From JAVBQJ01 sp031549115 (GTDB taxonomy: Bacteria; Verrucomicrobiota; Lentisphaeria; Victivallales; Victivallaceae): a DNA stretch of 10,838 bases. Below are positions 1 through 6,397 of this stretch, piece by piece (positions within the stretch are counted from its first letter, which is position 1; every line of letters starts with the position of its first letter). The translations under genes and the position numbers were made by a program. Below the pieces are notes generated by a model. That model was not told the origin of the DNA and made no database searches. It saw only the letters and a program-made list of their open reading frames with translations. The DNA is taken from positions 1 through 10,838 of the forward strand of contig JAVBQJ010000083.1 in assembly GCA_031549115.1 (NCBI GenBank), written 5' to 3'.

Positions 1-42
1 GCTCTGCCATGGTAAGCCGAATTAGTCGCCGCATCAATAAAT

Positions 43-1116
43 TCAACGTCGGCAGCCGGCGAAGCTGCCGCGCCAGACCACCGACATCGGACAGTGCAAC
101 ACCGTCCCCGGCGAAATCTGCCACTCCGAGTCGAGCAACTGCCGCAACAGCTCGGCCAGCCCGTCATAGTCGGGCCGGAAGACACTCAGCGAGGTACCGA
201 TGGAGTCGATCCTGTCCTCGCCATGGTCGTCTCCGGCAATGACCGACACATCCTCCGGCACCCGCAGCCCCAGTTTTTTCAAACGTCCGGCGATCAGCTC
301 GAAGTCGGCCCAGGTATTGCAGAGCCACGCCGTGACCCGGCGGAAGAGGTAATCCGGGCATTCGTCGAAATGCCGGTGAAAAATAAAAAGCCTGGGATCG
401 AATTTCATCCGCCATTCCGCCAGCGCCCGGATCACGCAATCGCCGAAGTGCTGGTGGGAGAAATGGTGGCTCTCCTGCCGCACCACGCCGATCTGGCGAT
501 GACCGGCGCGGTAGAATTTCTTCATCACCGCCCCCATCGCCGACGGCAAGTCCAACTGAATATTGGCCGCCATGTAAAAGTTAGTCTGGGCTTCGACCGT
601 GATCACGCGAACTCCCTGCGCCGCCAGTTGCGCCAGCACCGGCAATTGCTGCAGCACCGGATCGATCGCCACGACCGCCAGCAATTGCGCCGGATCGTCC
701 GGAATGGGCGCGTGATAAAGCCGCATCTCCACATCATGCGGGCGGTAGCGCTCATCCGCTTCGCTCAGGCGTCGCGCCACGATGCGTTCATAGAAATTTC
801 CGCCGATATAACTCCACCACGGCAGCAACAGCAGCACCTTGCGTTCCGCGGCGATCTCCCGCCGGCCCTCCGCCACACTTCGACACACAATCACTCCAAC
901 CCGTTGCTTGCGCGTGAGAAACCCCCGCTTCTCCAATTCGCACAAGGCATGGCGGACGGTATTGCGCCCGACCTGAAAGCGTTCGCACAGCTCCTGCTCG
1001 GTGGCATAACGCGTGCCCTCGCGATAGGAGTTCTGATACAGATCCAGCATGATACTGTCGCGCACCAGATAGTAGCGGGGCACCGGTACAATTGGTTTTC
1101 GTTCTGTGGCCGCCAA
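43..1116 (-). CDS. GntR-family transcriptional regulator with LacI-type effector domain
   Basis: This is a DNA-binding regulator that probably senses a sugar and controls the divergent pseudopilin/hydrolase genes. From the chosen start it has 357 residues. A GntR winged helix-turn-helix covers roughly residues 14-80 (YATEQELCERF, then VGRNTVRHALCELEKRGFL). A periplasmic-binding-protein-like LacI effector domain runs from about 93 to 345, with the typical LRVPEDVSVIAGDD stretch near its end. I chose a TTG start (1114-1116) because a strong Shine-Dalgarno sequence, GGGAGGA (1123-1129), lies 6 nt upstream, and the GntR domain begins soon after. The same frame stays open upstream. An ATG at 1225-1227 also follows AGGAGG, but at only 3 nt, and would add 37 residues that do not resemble this family. 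The class and family are clear. The ligand and the targets are inferred from the neighbours. Confidence 0.9.
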   Translation of the reverse strand: MAATERKPIVPVPRYYLVRDSIMLDLYQNSYREGTRYATEQELCERFQVGRNTVRHALCELEKRGFLTRKQRVGVIVCRSVAEGRREIAAERKVLLLLPWWSYIGGNFYERIVARRLSEADERYRPHDVEMRLYHAPIPDDPAQLLAVVAIDPVLQQLPVLAQLAAQGVRVITVEAQTNFYMAANIQLDLPSAMGAVMKKFYRAGHRQIGVVRQESHHFSHQHFGDCVIRALAEWRMKFDPRLFIFHRHFDECPDYLFRRVTAWLCNTWADFELIAGRLKKLGLRVPEDVSVIAGDDHGEDRIDSIGTSLSVFRPDYDGLAELLRQLLDSEWQISPGTVLHCPMSVVWRGSFAGCRR

Positions 1117-1122
1117 AGCTGT

Positions 1123-1129
1123 TCCTCCC
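1123..1129 (-). promoter_or_regulatory. Ribosome binding site that fixes the TTG start of the GntR/LacI regulator
   Basis: On the minus strand this reads GGGAGGA, with 6 nt to a TTG codon at 1114-1116. Sequence and spacing are near ideal, so the regulator most likely starts there rather than at an in-frame upstream ATG. Confidence 0.7.
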
Positions 1130-1197
1130 GTGATGAGCTTTCCGATGACTAAAGTTAACCGCCCGCAAGAAAATGTCAAACCGTTATTAAACCCTTG

Positions 1198-1322
1198 ATG
1201 GTATAATTTACTGCGGGAACGTTCCATATCCCTCCTCAAAACATTTACCGCCACACCCGAAAAAGAGAAACGGCATAACTCGCAACAATCTACATTTAAA
1301 CACATTGCATAAATTATACCAT
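1198..1322. repeat. 13-bp perfect inverted-repeat pair, candidate operators or facing promoters
   Basis: ATGGTATAATTTA at 1198-1210 recurs as its exact reverse complement, TAAATTATACCAT, at 1310-1322. The starts are 112 nt apart. A 13-bp perfect match inside one spacer is unlikely to be chance. The pair could be two sites for the GntR/LacI regulator, allowing looping or autoregulation, or two extended -10 promoter elements facing each other. I cannot choose between these from sequence alone. Confidence 0.5.
1216..1225. promoter_or_regulatory. Perfect 10-bp palindrome GGAACGTTCC, possible operator
   Basis: This self-complementary decamer has a central ACGT, a shape often seen in LacI- and GntR-type operators. 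It lies six bases downstream of the left arm of the 13-bp inverted repeat and ends at the alternative ATG of the regulator. Binding here is inferred only. Confidence 0.35.
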
Positions 1323-1361
1323 TCGGGGATTAAATAATTTCGAAATCACCTTGCCGTGGTA

Positions 1362-1389
1362 TTGACTCCCGCTGTTTTTTGGCTATACT
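1362..1389 (+). promoter_or_regulatory. Sigma70-type promoter of the pseudopilin-hydrolase operon
   Basis: TTGACT (1362-1367) and TATACT (1384-1389) are separated by 16 nt. Each hexamer differs from consensus at one position. Transcription should start near 1396, giving a leader of about 66 nt before the pseudopilin ATG. The in-frame TTG at 1379 overlaps the -10 region, so it cannot be the translation start. Confidence 0.7.
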
Positions 1390-1462
1390 TTATAGTAAGC
1401 GCAATACCGTTGCCGAAGCGGAAGAACAACTCAACGTCAAAATGGAATGGAGAACGGAAACA

Positions 1463-2089
1463 ATGAAAGCAAAATCGTTCACACTGATAGAACTCCTGGT
1501 CGTGATCGCCATCATAGCCATCCTCGCCAGCATGCTGCTGCCGGCGCTGTCGAAAGCCCGGGCGGCGGCGCAATCGATCCGTTGCGTAAACACGCTGAAA
1601 AACTGGGGCTACGCTTTCATCATGTACGCCAACGATCACAACGGCAAAGTCTATACCAGTGCCGCCAACGGCTACAGCTGGGGCAGCGTCACCGCCCCCG
1701 TCGAGAACTGGAACGACATGGTGATCAACACCGGCTATCTGCCCGCCGACAAGATGAAAGCCTGCCCCATCGCCGACGGCGCAGGCTATATAACCTACGG
1801 CATCAACGCGGTTCTGGCCGAAACCGGCTACCCGTACAACGCCGGCGGCTTCACCGTAGCGGTGGACCAGATGGTTCCGGGCGGACAGTGGCTGGTCGAC
1901 ACGGTGATAGGCGCTTATCAGGGCGGCCAAAATGGAAATAACGAGGACTGGCGGCACAACGGCAACAAGGCCAACGCACTCTTCTGCGACTCCCACGTGG
2001 CGACGATGACCGAGCCGATCGGTTCTTTCGCCAAAGGCAAAGAACGCGACGCCTACCCCGGCGCCGGCGGACTGCCCTATACGGATTGA
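1463..2089 (+). CDS. Type II secretion-like pseudopilin (prepilin N-terminal methylation-domain protein)
   Basis: This 208-residue protein is made as a prepilin. It starts MKAKS, followed by FTLIELLVVIAIIAILASML: the prepilin peptidase site (Phe +1, Glu +5 at residue 10) and the hydrophobic stem helix. Residue -1 is Ser instead of the usual Gly. The rest is a globular periplasmic or surface domain, with an RHNGNKANALFCDSHV segment (164-179). That segment corresponds to the H-X9-DG motif common in planctomycete and lentisphaeral pseudopilins, but here the spacing is ten and Gly is Ser. I chose ATG 1463 because GGAGA (1449-1453) lies 9 nt upstream and this gives the usual short leader. An in-frame ATG at 1442 would add seven residues. 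The gene is followed after 18 nt by the CBM-like gene and is probably co-transcribed with it. A role in secreting or displaying the downstream proteins is inference. Confidence 0.88.
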   Translation: MKAKSFTLIELLVVIAIIAILASMLLPALSKARAAAQSIRCVNTLKNWGYAFIMYANDHNGKVYTSAANGYSWGSVTAPVENWNDMVINTGYLPADKMKACPIADGAGYITYGINAVLAETGYPYNAGGFTVAVDQMVPGGQWLVDTVIGAYQGGQNGNNEDWRHNGNKANALFCDSHVATMTEPIGSFAKGKERDAYPGAGGLPYTD

Positions 2090-2107
2090 AGTGGAATCGA
2101 ACCTGCG

Positions 2108-2917
2108 ATGAAAACAATCCTGTCACTATGCCTGACGCTGTGTGTTTCATACAGCTTGCCGCTGCCGGCCGCCGTCACGGCGGAGCGCCTCCCGGCCCCG
2201 AATCTGGTGCGGAACGGCGATTTCAGTTCGCTCGGCGCCGACGGTCTCCCGGAGGAATGGTTCTTCGAAAACTGCTCCAACACCGAACAGATGCTGCCGT
2301 CCACCGGGGTTGAAGCCGACGGCAACCGCTATGCCGCGGCTTCCGGCCCGGGCGAGGCCTTCGGCTACTTCTTACAGGCGGTGGCGCCGCTGGAGCCGGG
2401 CAAAAGCTACTGCGTCGGCCTCGACCTGCGCGCCTATGGCAGCCGCGCCAACCTGTGGCTGACCTGCGGCTCTCTGGTGAAAATGGTCGGCGCCTACCCG
2501 GAGCACGGCGCGGAGCTCGCGGCGATTCTGGAGAACTTCATCGACCCGGCGGCGGTCCGCGCCGTCGACAGCGTCAAGTGGTCGCGCTATCACGCGATTT
2601 TCACCGTGCCGGAGGATGCGAGCGAACTGTATCTGCGTTTCGGCCTCTATGACGGCTTGGAGGGGTGGATTCACGCCGACAACGCCTATTGCGGCGAGCT
2701 GACCGAATCCATCCGCGTCACCGTCACCGGAAAGGGATTCAGCCGCCTCGCCGTCCGCACCCTCGGCGGCGCCCCGATTGCGGAACTCGAATTGAATCCC
2801 GAAGAGGAAGAGCAGCACTTCACCGTTTCTTCCGCGTTTCCGCAGGAGCCGCTCCGGCTCTTTCTCACCGACAGCGACGGCAAGACCATACCCGAGGAAA
2901 TTCCATGCGCTATTTGA
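2108..2917 (+). CDS. Secreted carbohydrate-binding-module-like (galactose-binding fold) protein
   Basis: This 269-residue exported protein has a Sec signal peptide (residues 1 to about 22, KTILSLCLTLCVSYSLPLPA). A jelly-roll domain spans roughly 30-197 and resembles CBM4/CBM9-type modules. It opens NLVRNGDFSSLGADGLPEEW, has a middle strand pair around PLEPGKSYCVGLDLRAY (95-110), and closes with a segment YHAIFTVPEDASELYLRFGL, then GWIHADNAYCGEL. Residues 200-269 form a small beta-rich tail I do not recognise. There are no obvious catalytic residues, so it is more likely to bind glycan or assist the next protein than to act as an enzyme. The ribosome site is weak (GGA 12 nt upstream), consistent with translation coupled to the pseudopilin. 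Its last 13 nt overlap the start of the hydrolase gene. The fold call is moderately sure and the ligand is unknown. Confidence 0.8.
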   Translation: MKTILSLCLTLCVSYSLPLPAAVTAERLPAPNLVRNGDFSSLGADGLPEEWFFENCSNTEQMLPSTGVEADGNRYAAASGPGEAFGYFLQAVAPLEPGKSYCVGLDLRAYGSRANLWLTCGSLVKMVGAYPEHGAELAAILENFIDPAAVRAVDSVKWSRYHAIFTVPEDASELYLRFGLYDGLEGWIHADNAYCGELTESIRVTVTGKGFSRLAVRTLGGAPIAELELNPEEEEQHFTVSSAFPQEPLRLFLTDSDGKTIPEEIPCAI

Positions 2918-5490
2918 ATGCAATCCTTGTTCTTTGTTTCTGTGCCTGCTCCGGTTTCGGCGCGGCGACGCGTTTCGTCTTCCGCGACGGCCTCTCCGGC
3001 GCCGAACTCGGCAGCGTCGCAACGGCCAATGCCCCGGAACGGCTGACCATCGAACTGGCCAACGGCGTTTCCGGTGAAATGCACACCACCCGCCATGACG
3101 GAAGCGCCGAGTACCGGATGCGCTTCCCGGCCACCGCCCCCGGCTCCGAACCATACCGGATCACGGTGGCAATGCAGCTCGCTTTCGACGGAAACGCGGA
3201 AAGCTTCTTCGACGGCCACACGGTACACGCCGGACAGCCGGCGCAATGGCGCCGCGACATGACCGGCGGCACCTTTCCCTTGACGGCACTCTACGACGCC
3301 GGCACCGGCATAGCAGCCGGCTTGACTCCGGACAATGTCTACAGTTACTTCGCCGGTACGGCCACGCCGCGGCTCCTGACCGTGACCACCCACCTGGTGC
3401 TCGACCATCGGGCCGAACAGAAACTCAACTGGGTTGCAATCGAATTCAAACCCGAATTCGGCTGGCGCGACGCCATCGACATCTACTACCGGCTCTACCC
3501 GGAATTCTTCCGGCCGCACCCCGGAGTCGACAGCCGCATTTACGGCCTGGGCGGTTATATGATCTCCGCCCGCGAACAATACCCGCTGCAGCTTCACGCC
3601 GCCCGCCGCGGCAATCTGGACTGGGAATGGAGCTATGCGGCCTGGACCCGAGCCGGATATTGGTACCCGGATGCCGGAGAGTGGCGCGACGGCGTGGATT
3701 ATTATGACTGGTGGAGCGCCCCGCATCAGCCGAAATTCTGTACCTACGACGAATATCACGCCGGACGAACCGAACAGTTTACGGAGGGCAACACCGCGGC
3801 GGCCATGTTCTACTACATCCTGGGCAAAGACATCCATGAAACCCTGACCGAAACGTATCCGGAAGCCCTGCTGACCATGCCGGACGGTACCCTTTATCAC
3901 GCCCCCTCCGGTTTTTACTCCATTCTTTCCGATCAGGGGCGCACCCGTTTCAGCTTCCCCCACGGCAGCGGGCTCGGGACTTATCTGGAAAACGAGCTCC
4001 GCCAGGCAACGGAGAATTACGAGATCAGCGGTTTTGCCTTCGACATGGCCAATCATATGCATAACACCTATTCGCCCAGCCAACTCGAATATGCCAGGGG
4101 CCGCGCCTTCGACGCCGGCGGCGGCATCTACACCACCGACACGGTCACGCCGCTGGCTTTCGCCGAATTCGTCCACACGTTGAAGCGCGGCGACAAGCAA
4201 ATGGGCGTCATCATGAATCTGGCCCTCGACCGCACCTATGCGCCGACGGTTTTCGCCGCCGACGCGGTGATGTTCGAGGGGGGACCCGAGTGTCACTGGG
4301 ACAGCGTCATGCCGCTGCGGCTGATGAGCGGCGCCAAGCCGTTCAGTTTCTGGAACGGCATCGCCGGCGGCAAATACTGCACCGCCATCCGCTGGGACTA
4401 CAACGATTCGGAGGCCGCCGTCGACGGCTGGACCATGATCAACGACGGATTGGCCGAACTTCAGCTGCTCAAGTGCCTGGAGTTGGGCGCATCCCCGATG
4501 ACCTGGGCGGCGCAGCACCGGCAAGGCGCCCTTTTCGGGCCGTGGCTGCCGACCATCCGCCGGATCAAGAAACTGGGCTGGCAGCCGGTTCCGGCGCTGA
4601 AAAGCGGCAATGACTCCATCTGGACCGGACGCTTCGGCAGCGGCGCGGAAACCATCATCACCGTATCCAATCCGACCCGCAAACCGGTCACGCTCGACGC
4701 GGAATTGATCAGTTCCTATCTGGGCGACGCGGCCTATATCCTGGTCGCCGCCAACAGCCCCAAAGAACAGACTCAGCGGGTCGGAGCCGACTCGACCGGA
4801 TTGCGCTTCACCCTGCAGCCCAAAGAAGCGCTGCTCTTCCAGGTTCTCGAAGTGAAGGGCCTGGACGGCGACGAATTTGAAGTCGTCACCCGCAACGATG
4901 ACGGCGAACTTGTCATCTCCTCCGGCAAATGGCCGGAAGGCGCGACCGTGCACGGTGAGATATTCACGCCGGATGAGGAACGCAGCGCCGGGATCGCGTT
5001 TGCCCCGGCGGGAGCGCGTGAACTGCGAATTCCGCTTCCCGAGCGAACCATCATACAAGGCGGCGCGGACGATATCGCCGGATTTTTCACCTCCGAGTAC
5101 CTGACCGGCAACGCTCCCGCGCCCCGGATCACGGCGGCCGCCACTCCCGCCCCCGCGGCAAATTACCTGATCAAAGCCCTGAACACCTACTTTCCCTATA
5201 TGCTGGCGTCGCAGGCTTCCACCGGCAAGAGCTGGTATTCGGAGCCCGGTTTCTTCACCCCGGAAAGCATTCGCATCGTCGACCTCACCCGGACAACGGA
5301 AGCGGAAACGGCGCGGCGCATCTACATCGGCAGCCCGGATGAATTTCCCGGACTGACCCCGCCCGCCCCCTCCCCCGGTGGTTTCATCCAGCTTACCGAA
5401 GCCGGTTTGTGGATCGGCGGCCGTACCGACCGTGAACTTCACGAGGCGGCACAGAAGTACCTGAAGTTGCTGGATAAATTCAACCCGTAG
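2905..5490 (+). CDS. Large secreted putative glycoside hydrolase, family not assigned
   Basis: This is an 861-residue exported protein with a signal peptide (RYLNAILVLCFCACSGFGA, 2-20). An N-terminal beta-rich domain (about 22-200) is followed by a probable TIM-barrel region (about 210-560). The barrel is rich in aromatics that could line a sugar cleft (LDWEWSYAAW, GYWYPDAGEW, DYYDWW). Candidate catalytic acids are Asp380 in SGFAFDMAN and Glu458 in AVMFEGGPE. Beta domains follow (570-735), then a Pro/Ala-rich linker (738-752). The last 100 residues (RIYIGSPDEFPGL, GGFIQLTEAGLWIGGRTDRE) resemble the small accessory domain found beside GH67 and GH20 catalytic domains. ATG 2905 is preceded by GAGGA with 6 nt spacing. 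The frame is open further upstream, but the signal peptide marks this start. It probably cleaves the saccharide sensed by the divergent regulator. I cannot name the GH family, and the catalytic residues are inferred. Confidence 0.82.
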   Translation: MRYLNAILVLCFCACSGFGAATRFVFRDGLSGAELGSVATANAPERLTIELANGVSGEMHTTRHDGSAEYRMRFPATAPGSEPYRITVAMQLAFDGNAESFFDGHTVHAGQPAQWRRDMTGGTFPLTALYDAGTGIAAGLTPDNVYSYFAGTATPRLLTVTTHLVLDHRAEQKLNWVAIEFKPEFGWRDAIDIYYRLYPEFFRPHPGVDSRIYGLGGYMISAREQYPLQLHAARRGNLDWEWSYAAWTRAGYWYPDAGEWRDGVDYYDWWSAPHQPKFCTYDEYHAGRTEQFTEGNTAAAMFYYILGKDIHETLTETYPEALLTMPDGTLYHAPSGFYSILSDQGRTRFSFPHGSGLGTYLENELRQATENYEISGFAFDMANHMHNTYSPSQLEYARGRAFDAGGGIYTTDTVTPLAFAEFVHTLKRGDKQMGVIMNLALDRTYAPTVFAADAVMFEGGPECHWDSVMPLRLMSGAKPFSFWNGIAGGKYCTAIRWDYNDSEAAVDGWTMINDGLAELQLLKCLELGASPMTWAAQHRQGALFGPWLPTIRRIKKLGWQPVPALKSGNDSIWTGRFGSGAETIITVSNPTRKPVTLDAELISSYLGDAAYILVAANSPKEQTQRVGADSTGLRFTLQPKEALLFQVLEVKGLDGDEFEVVTRNDDGELVISSGKWPEGATVHGEIFTPDEERSAGIAFAPAGARELRIPLPERTIIQGGADDIAGFFTSEYLTGNAPAPRITAAATPAPAANYLIKALNTYFPYMLASQASTGKSWYSEPGFFTPESIRIVDLTRTTEAETARRIYIGSPDEFPGLTPPAPSPGGFIQLTEAGLWIGGRTDRELHEAAQKYLKLLDKFNP

Positions 5491-5898
5491 GAGACCCGCA
5501 CGGGAACATCGCGCCGCCGCATCTATACGATGCGGCGGCTTCGACTCATTTTGCGCTCGGCAATCCGGTCTTCGGAGGTCAGTTCTCCCAATAACAGGGG
5601 GGAGCCGGGATGATGAAGCAATATCTGTCGATTTACCGCTTCCGCACTGTGATTCGTATAGCAATAAACACAGCCGTGCCGGCAGCTGTTGTAGGTTCCG
5701 ATATCGATACTTTCAACTCGGCCGCGCTGAGATACTTGACCCGAAGTTTTTACGTGATAAAGTATGTCAGATGGCGAAAGTTATCATTGGAAGGCATTGC
5801 AGCCCATGAAATGATTTATATTGTTTAATCAATACGTTTTTAGGGTAAGAATTTACGTTCCGTAAAGCAGTCGCGGCTTTGGCGGATGTTCGGCAGGG
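5491..5898. other. Convergent spacer between the hydrolase operon and marR
   Basis: This 408-nt region lies between two converging transcription units. It holds the hairpin at 5513-5539 and a perfect palindrome, TTTACG-TTC-CGTAAA (5852-5866), which may be a weak terminator for the marR side. A 72-codon open frame at 5610-5828 (plus) has a fair ribosome site, GGGGGGAG (5597-5604). Its product matches nothing I recognise and its composition is not clearly coding, so I do not call it a gene. Confidence 0.5.
5513..5539 (+). terminator. Hairpin after the hydrolase gene, probable transcription terminator
   Basis: An 11-bp perfect GC-rich stem (GCCGCCGCATC with GATGCGGCGGC) encloses a 5-nt loop, 22 nt after the hydrolase stop. 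The tract after it (TTCGACTCATTTT) has few uridines for an intrinsic terminator, so efficiency may be modest. The place and strength of the stem still fit the end of the operon. Confidence 0.6.
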
Positions 5899-6360
5899 TC
5901 AATTGTTTCCCTGCTTGGTGATGCTGTCTATATTCGTTCTGAAGGACTCGTAGAAGGTTTTTGACAGCGCCAGATATTTGGCCTGATCTTCATCCGACAT
6001 TTCCCGGATAGCGTGTAAATTGGCGTCCCAAATAACCTGCTCCATGTTTTCTATGAATTCCCTTCCGGCGGACGTCAGGGAAATGTTTTTTCGGCGATGG
6101 TCGGTCTTGAGTTCCCGCCGGATAATCCAGCCGCGGGCATCCAGATCGTTGAGAATCAAGGCAACCATTTGGCGCTTGATCAGGACGGCCTCGGCAATTT
6201 TGGCGGGTTCCACACCCTCCGGCCTGTTCAAAAGCAAAAGCAGCACACAATAGGTGTTGGCCGAAACATTGAAGTGCCGCAGCAATTGCTCATAAGCCAT
6301 GTCGATGACCCGCCAGATTTCAGTCCATTCGCTGAGATAAGGGATTTGTTTGTCCGTCAT
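5899..6360 (-). CDS. MarR-family transcriptional repressor, likely regulator of the efflux operon
   Basis: This 153-residue winged-helix protein has the MarR layout. An N-terminal dimerisation helix is followed by a helix-turn-helix (EPAKIAEAVLIKRQMVALIL, then NDLDARGWIIRR, about 51-82). The wing carries the family's signature D-x-R (Asp87, Arg89) followed by ISLTSAGREF. C-terminal dimer helices complete it. MarR proteins bind palindromic operators as dimers and release them on binding small, often phenolic, ligands. The start has a strong ribosome site, GAGGTGA (6367-6373), 6 nt upstream. The gene is the last of three on the minus strand, 37 nt after the RND pump stop, so it is probably co-transcribed and would regulate its own operon by feedback. 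The likely operator is the palindrome at 10634-10658. Family assignment is secure; target and ligand are inferred. Confidence 0.93.
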   Translation of the reverse strand: MTDKQIPYLSEWTEIWRVIDMAYEQLLRHFNVSANTYCVLLLLLNRPEGVEPAKIAEAVLIKRQMVALILNDLDARGWIIRRELKTDHRRKNISLTSAGREFIENMEQVIWDANLHAIREMSDEDQAKYLALSKTFYESFRTNIDSITKQGNN

Positions 6361-6397
6361 AAAAAATCACCTCGAATTAAAGTATTCAGGAATCATA

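Larger units (their letters stand above)
1117..1462. other. Divergent regulatory spacer between the GntR/LacI regulator and the pseudopilin operon
   Basis: This 346-nt AT-rich region holds no convincing gene. It contains, left to right: the regulator's ribosome site; a minus-strand TTGACA (1174-1179), with only a weak -10 (TAACTT) 16 nt further on, a possible regulator promoter; one arm of a 13-bp inverted repeat (1198-1210); a 10-bp palindrome (1216-1225); the second repeat arm (1310-1322); and the plus-strand promoter of the pseudopilin (1362-1389). Both repeat arms also contain the extended -10 string TGGTATAAT, pointing toward each other, so either may act as a promoter element as well as a protein site. 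Confidence 0.7.

Noticed and set aside
94..1152. A 352-codon plus-strand frame across the regulator
   Set aside because: It is antisense to the well-recognised GntR/LacI gene and its product is His/Arg/Gln-rich low-quality sequence.
2665..2904. An 80-codon upstream extension of the hydrolase frame
   Set aside because: It overlaps the CBM-like gene in another frame and is Arg-rich. The signal peptide and ribosome site place the start at 2905.
2686..5664. A 992-codon open frame on the minus strand opposite the hydrolase gene
   Set aside because: It is a shadow of GC-rich codon use. The plus strand has a signal peptide, ribosome site and family-like domains, while this product is Gly/Arg/Val-rich with no recognisable domain.
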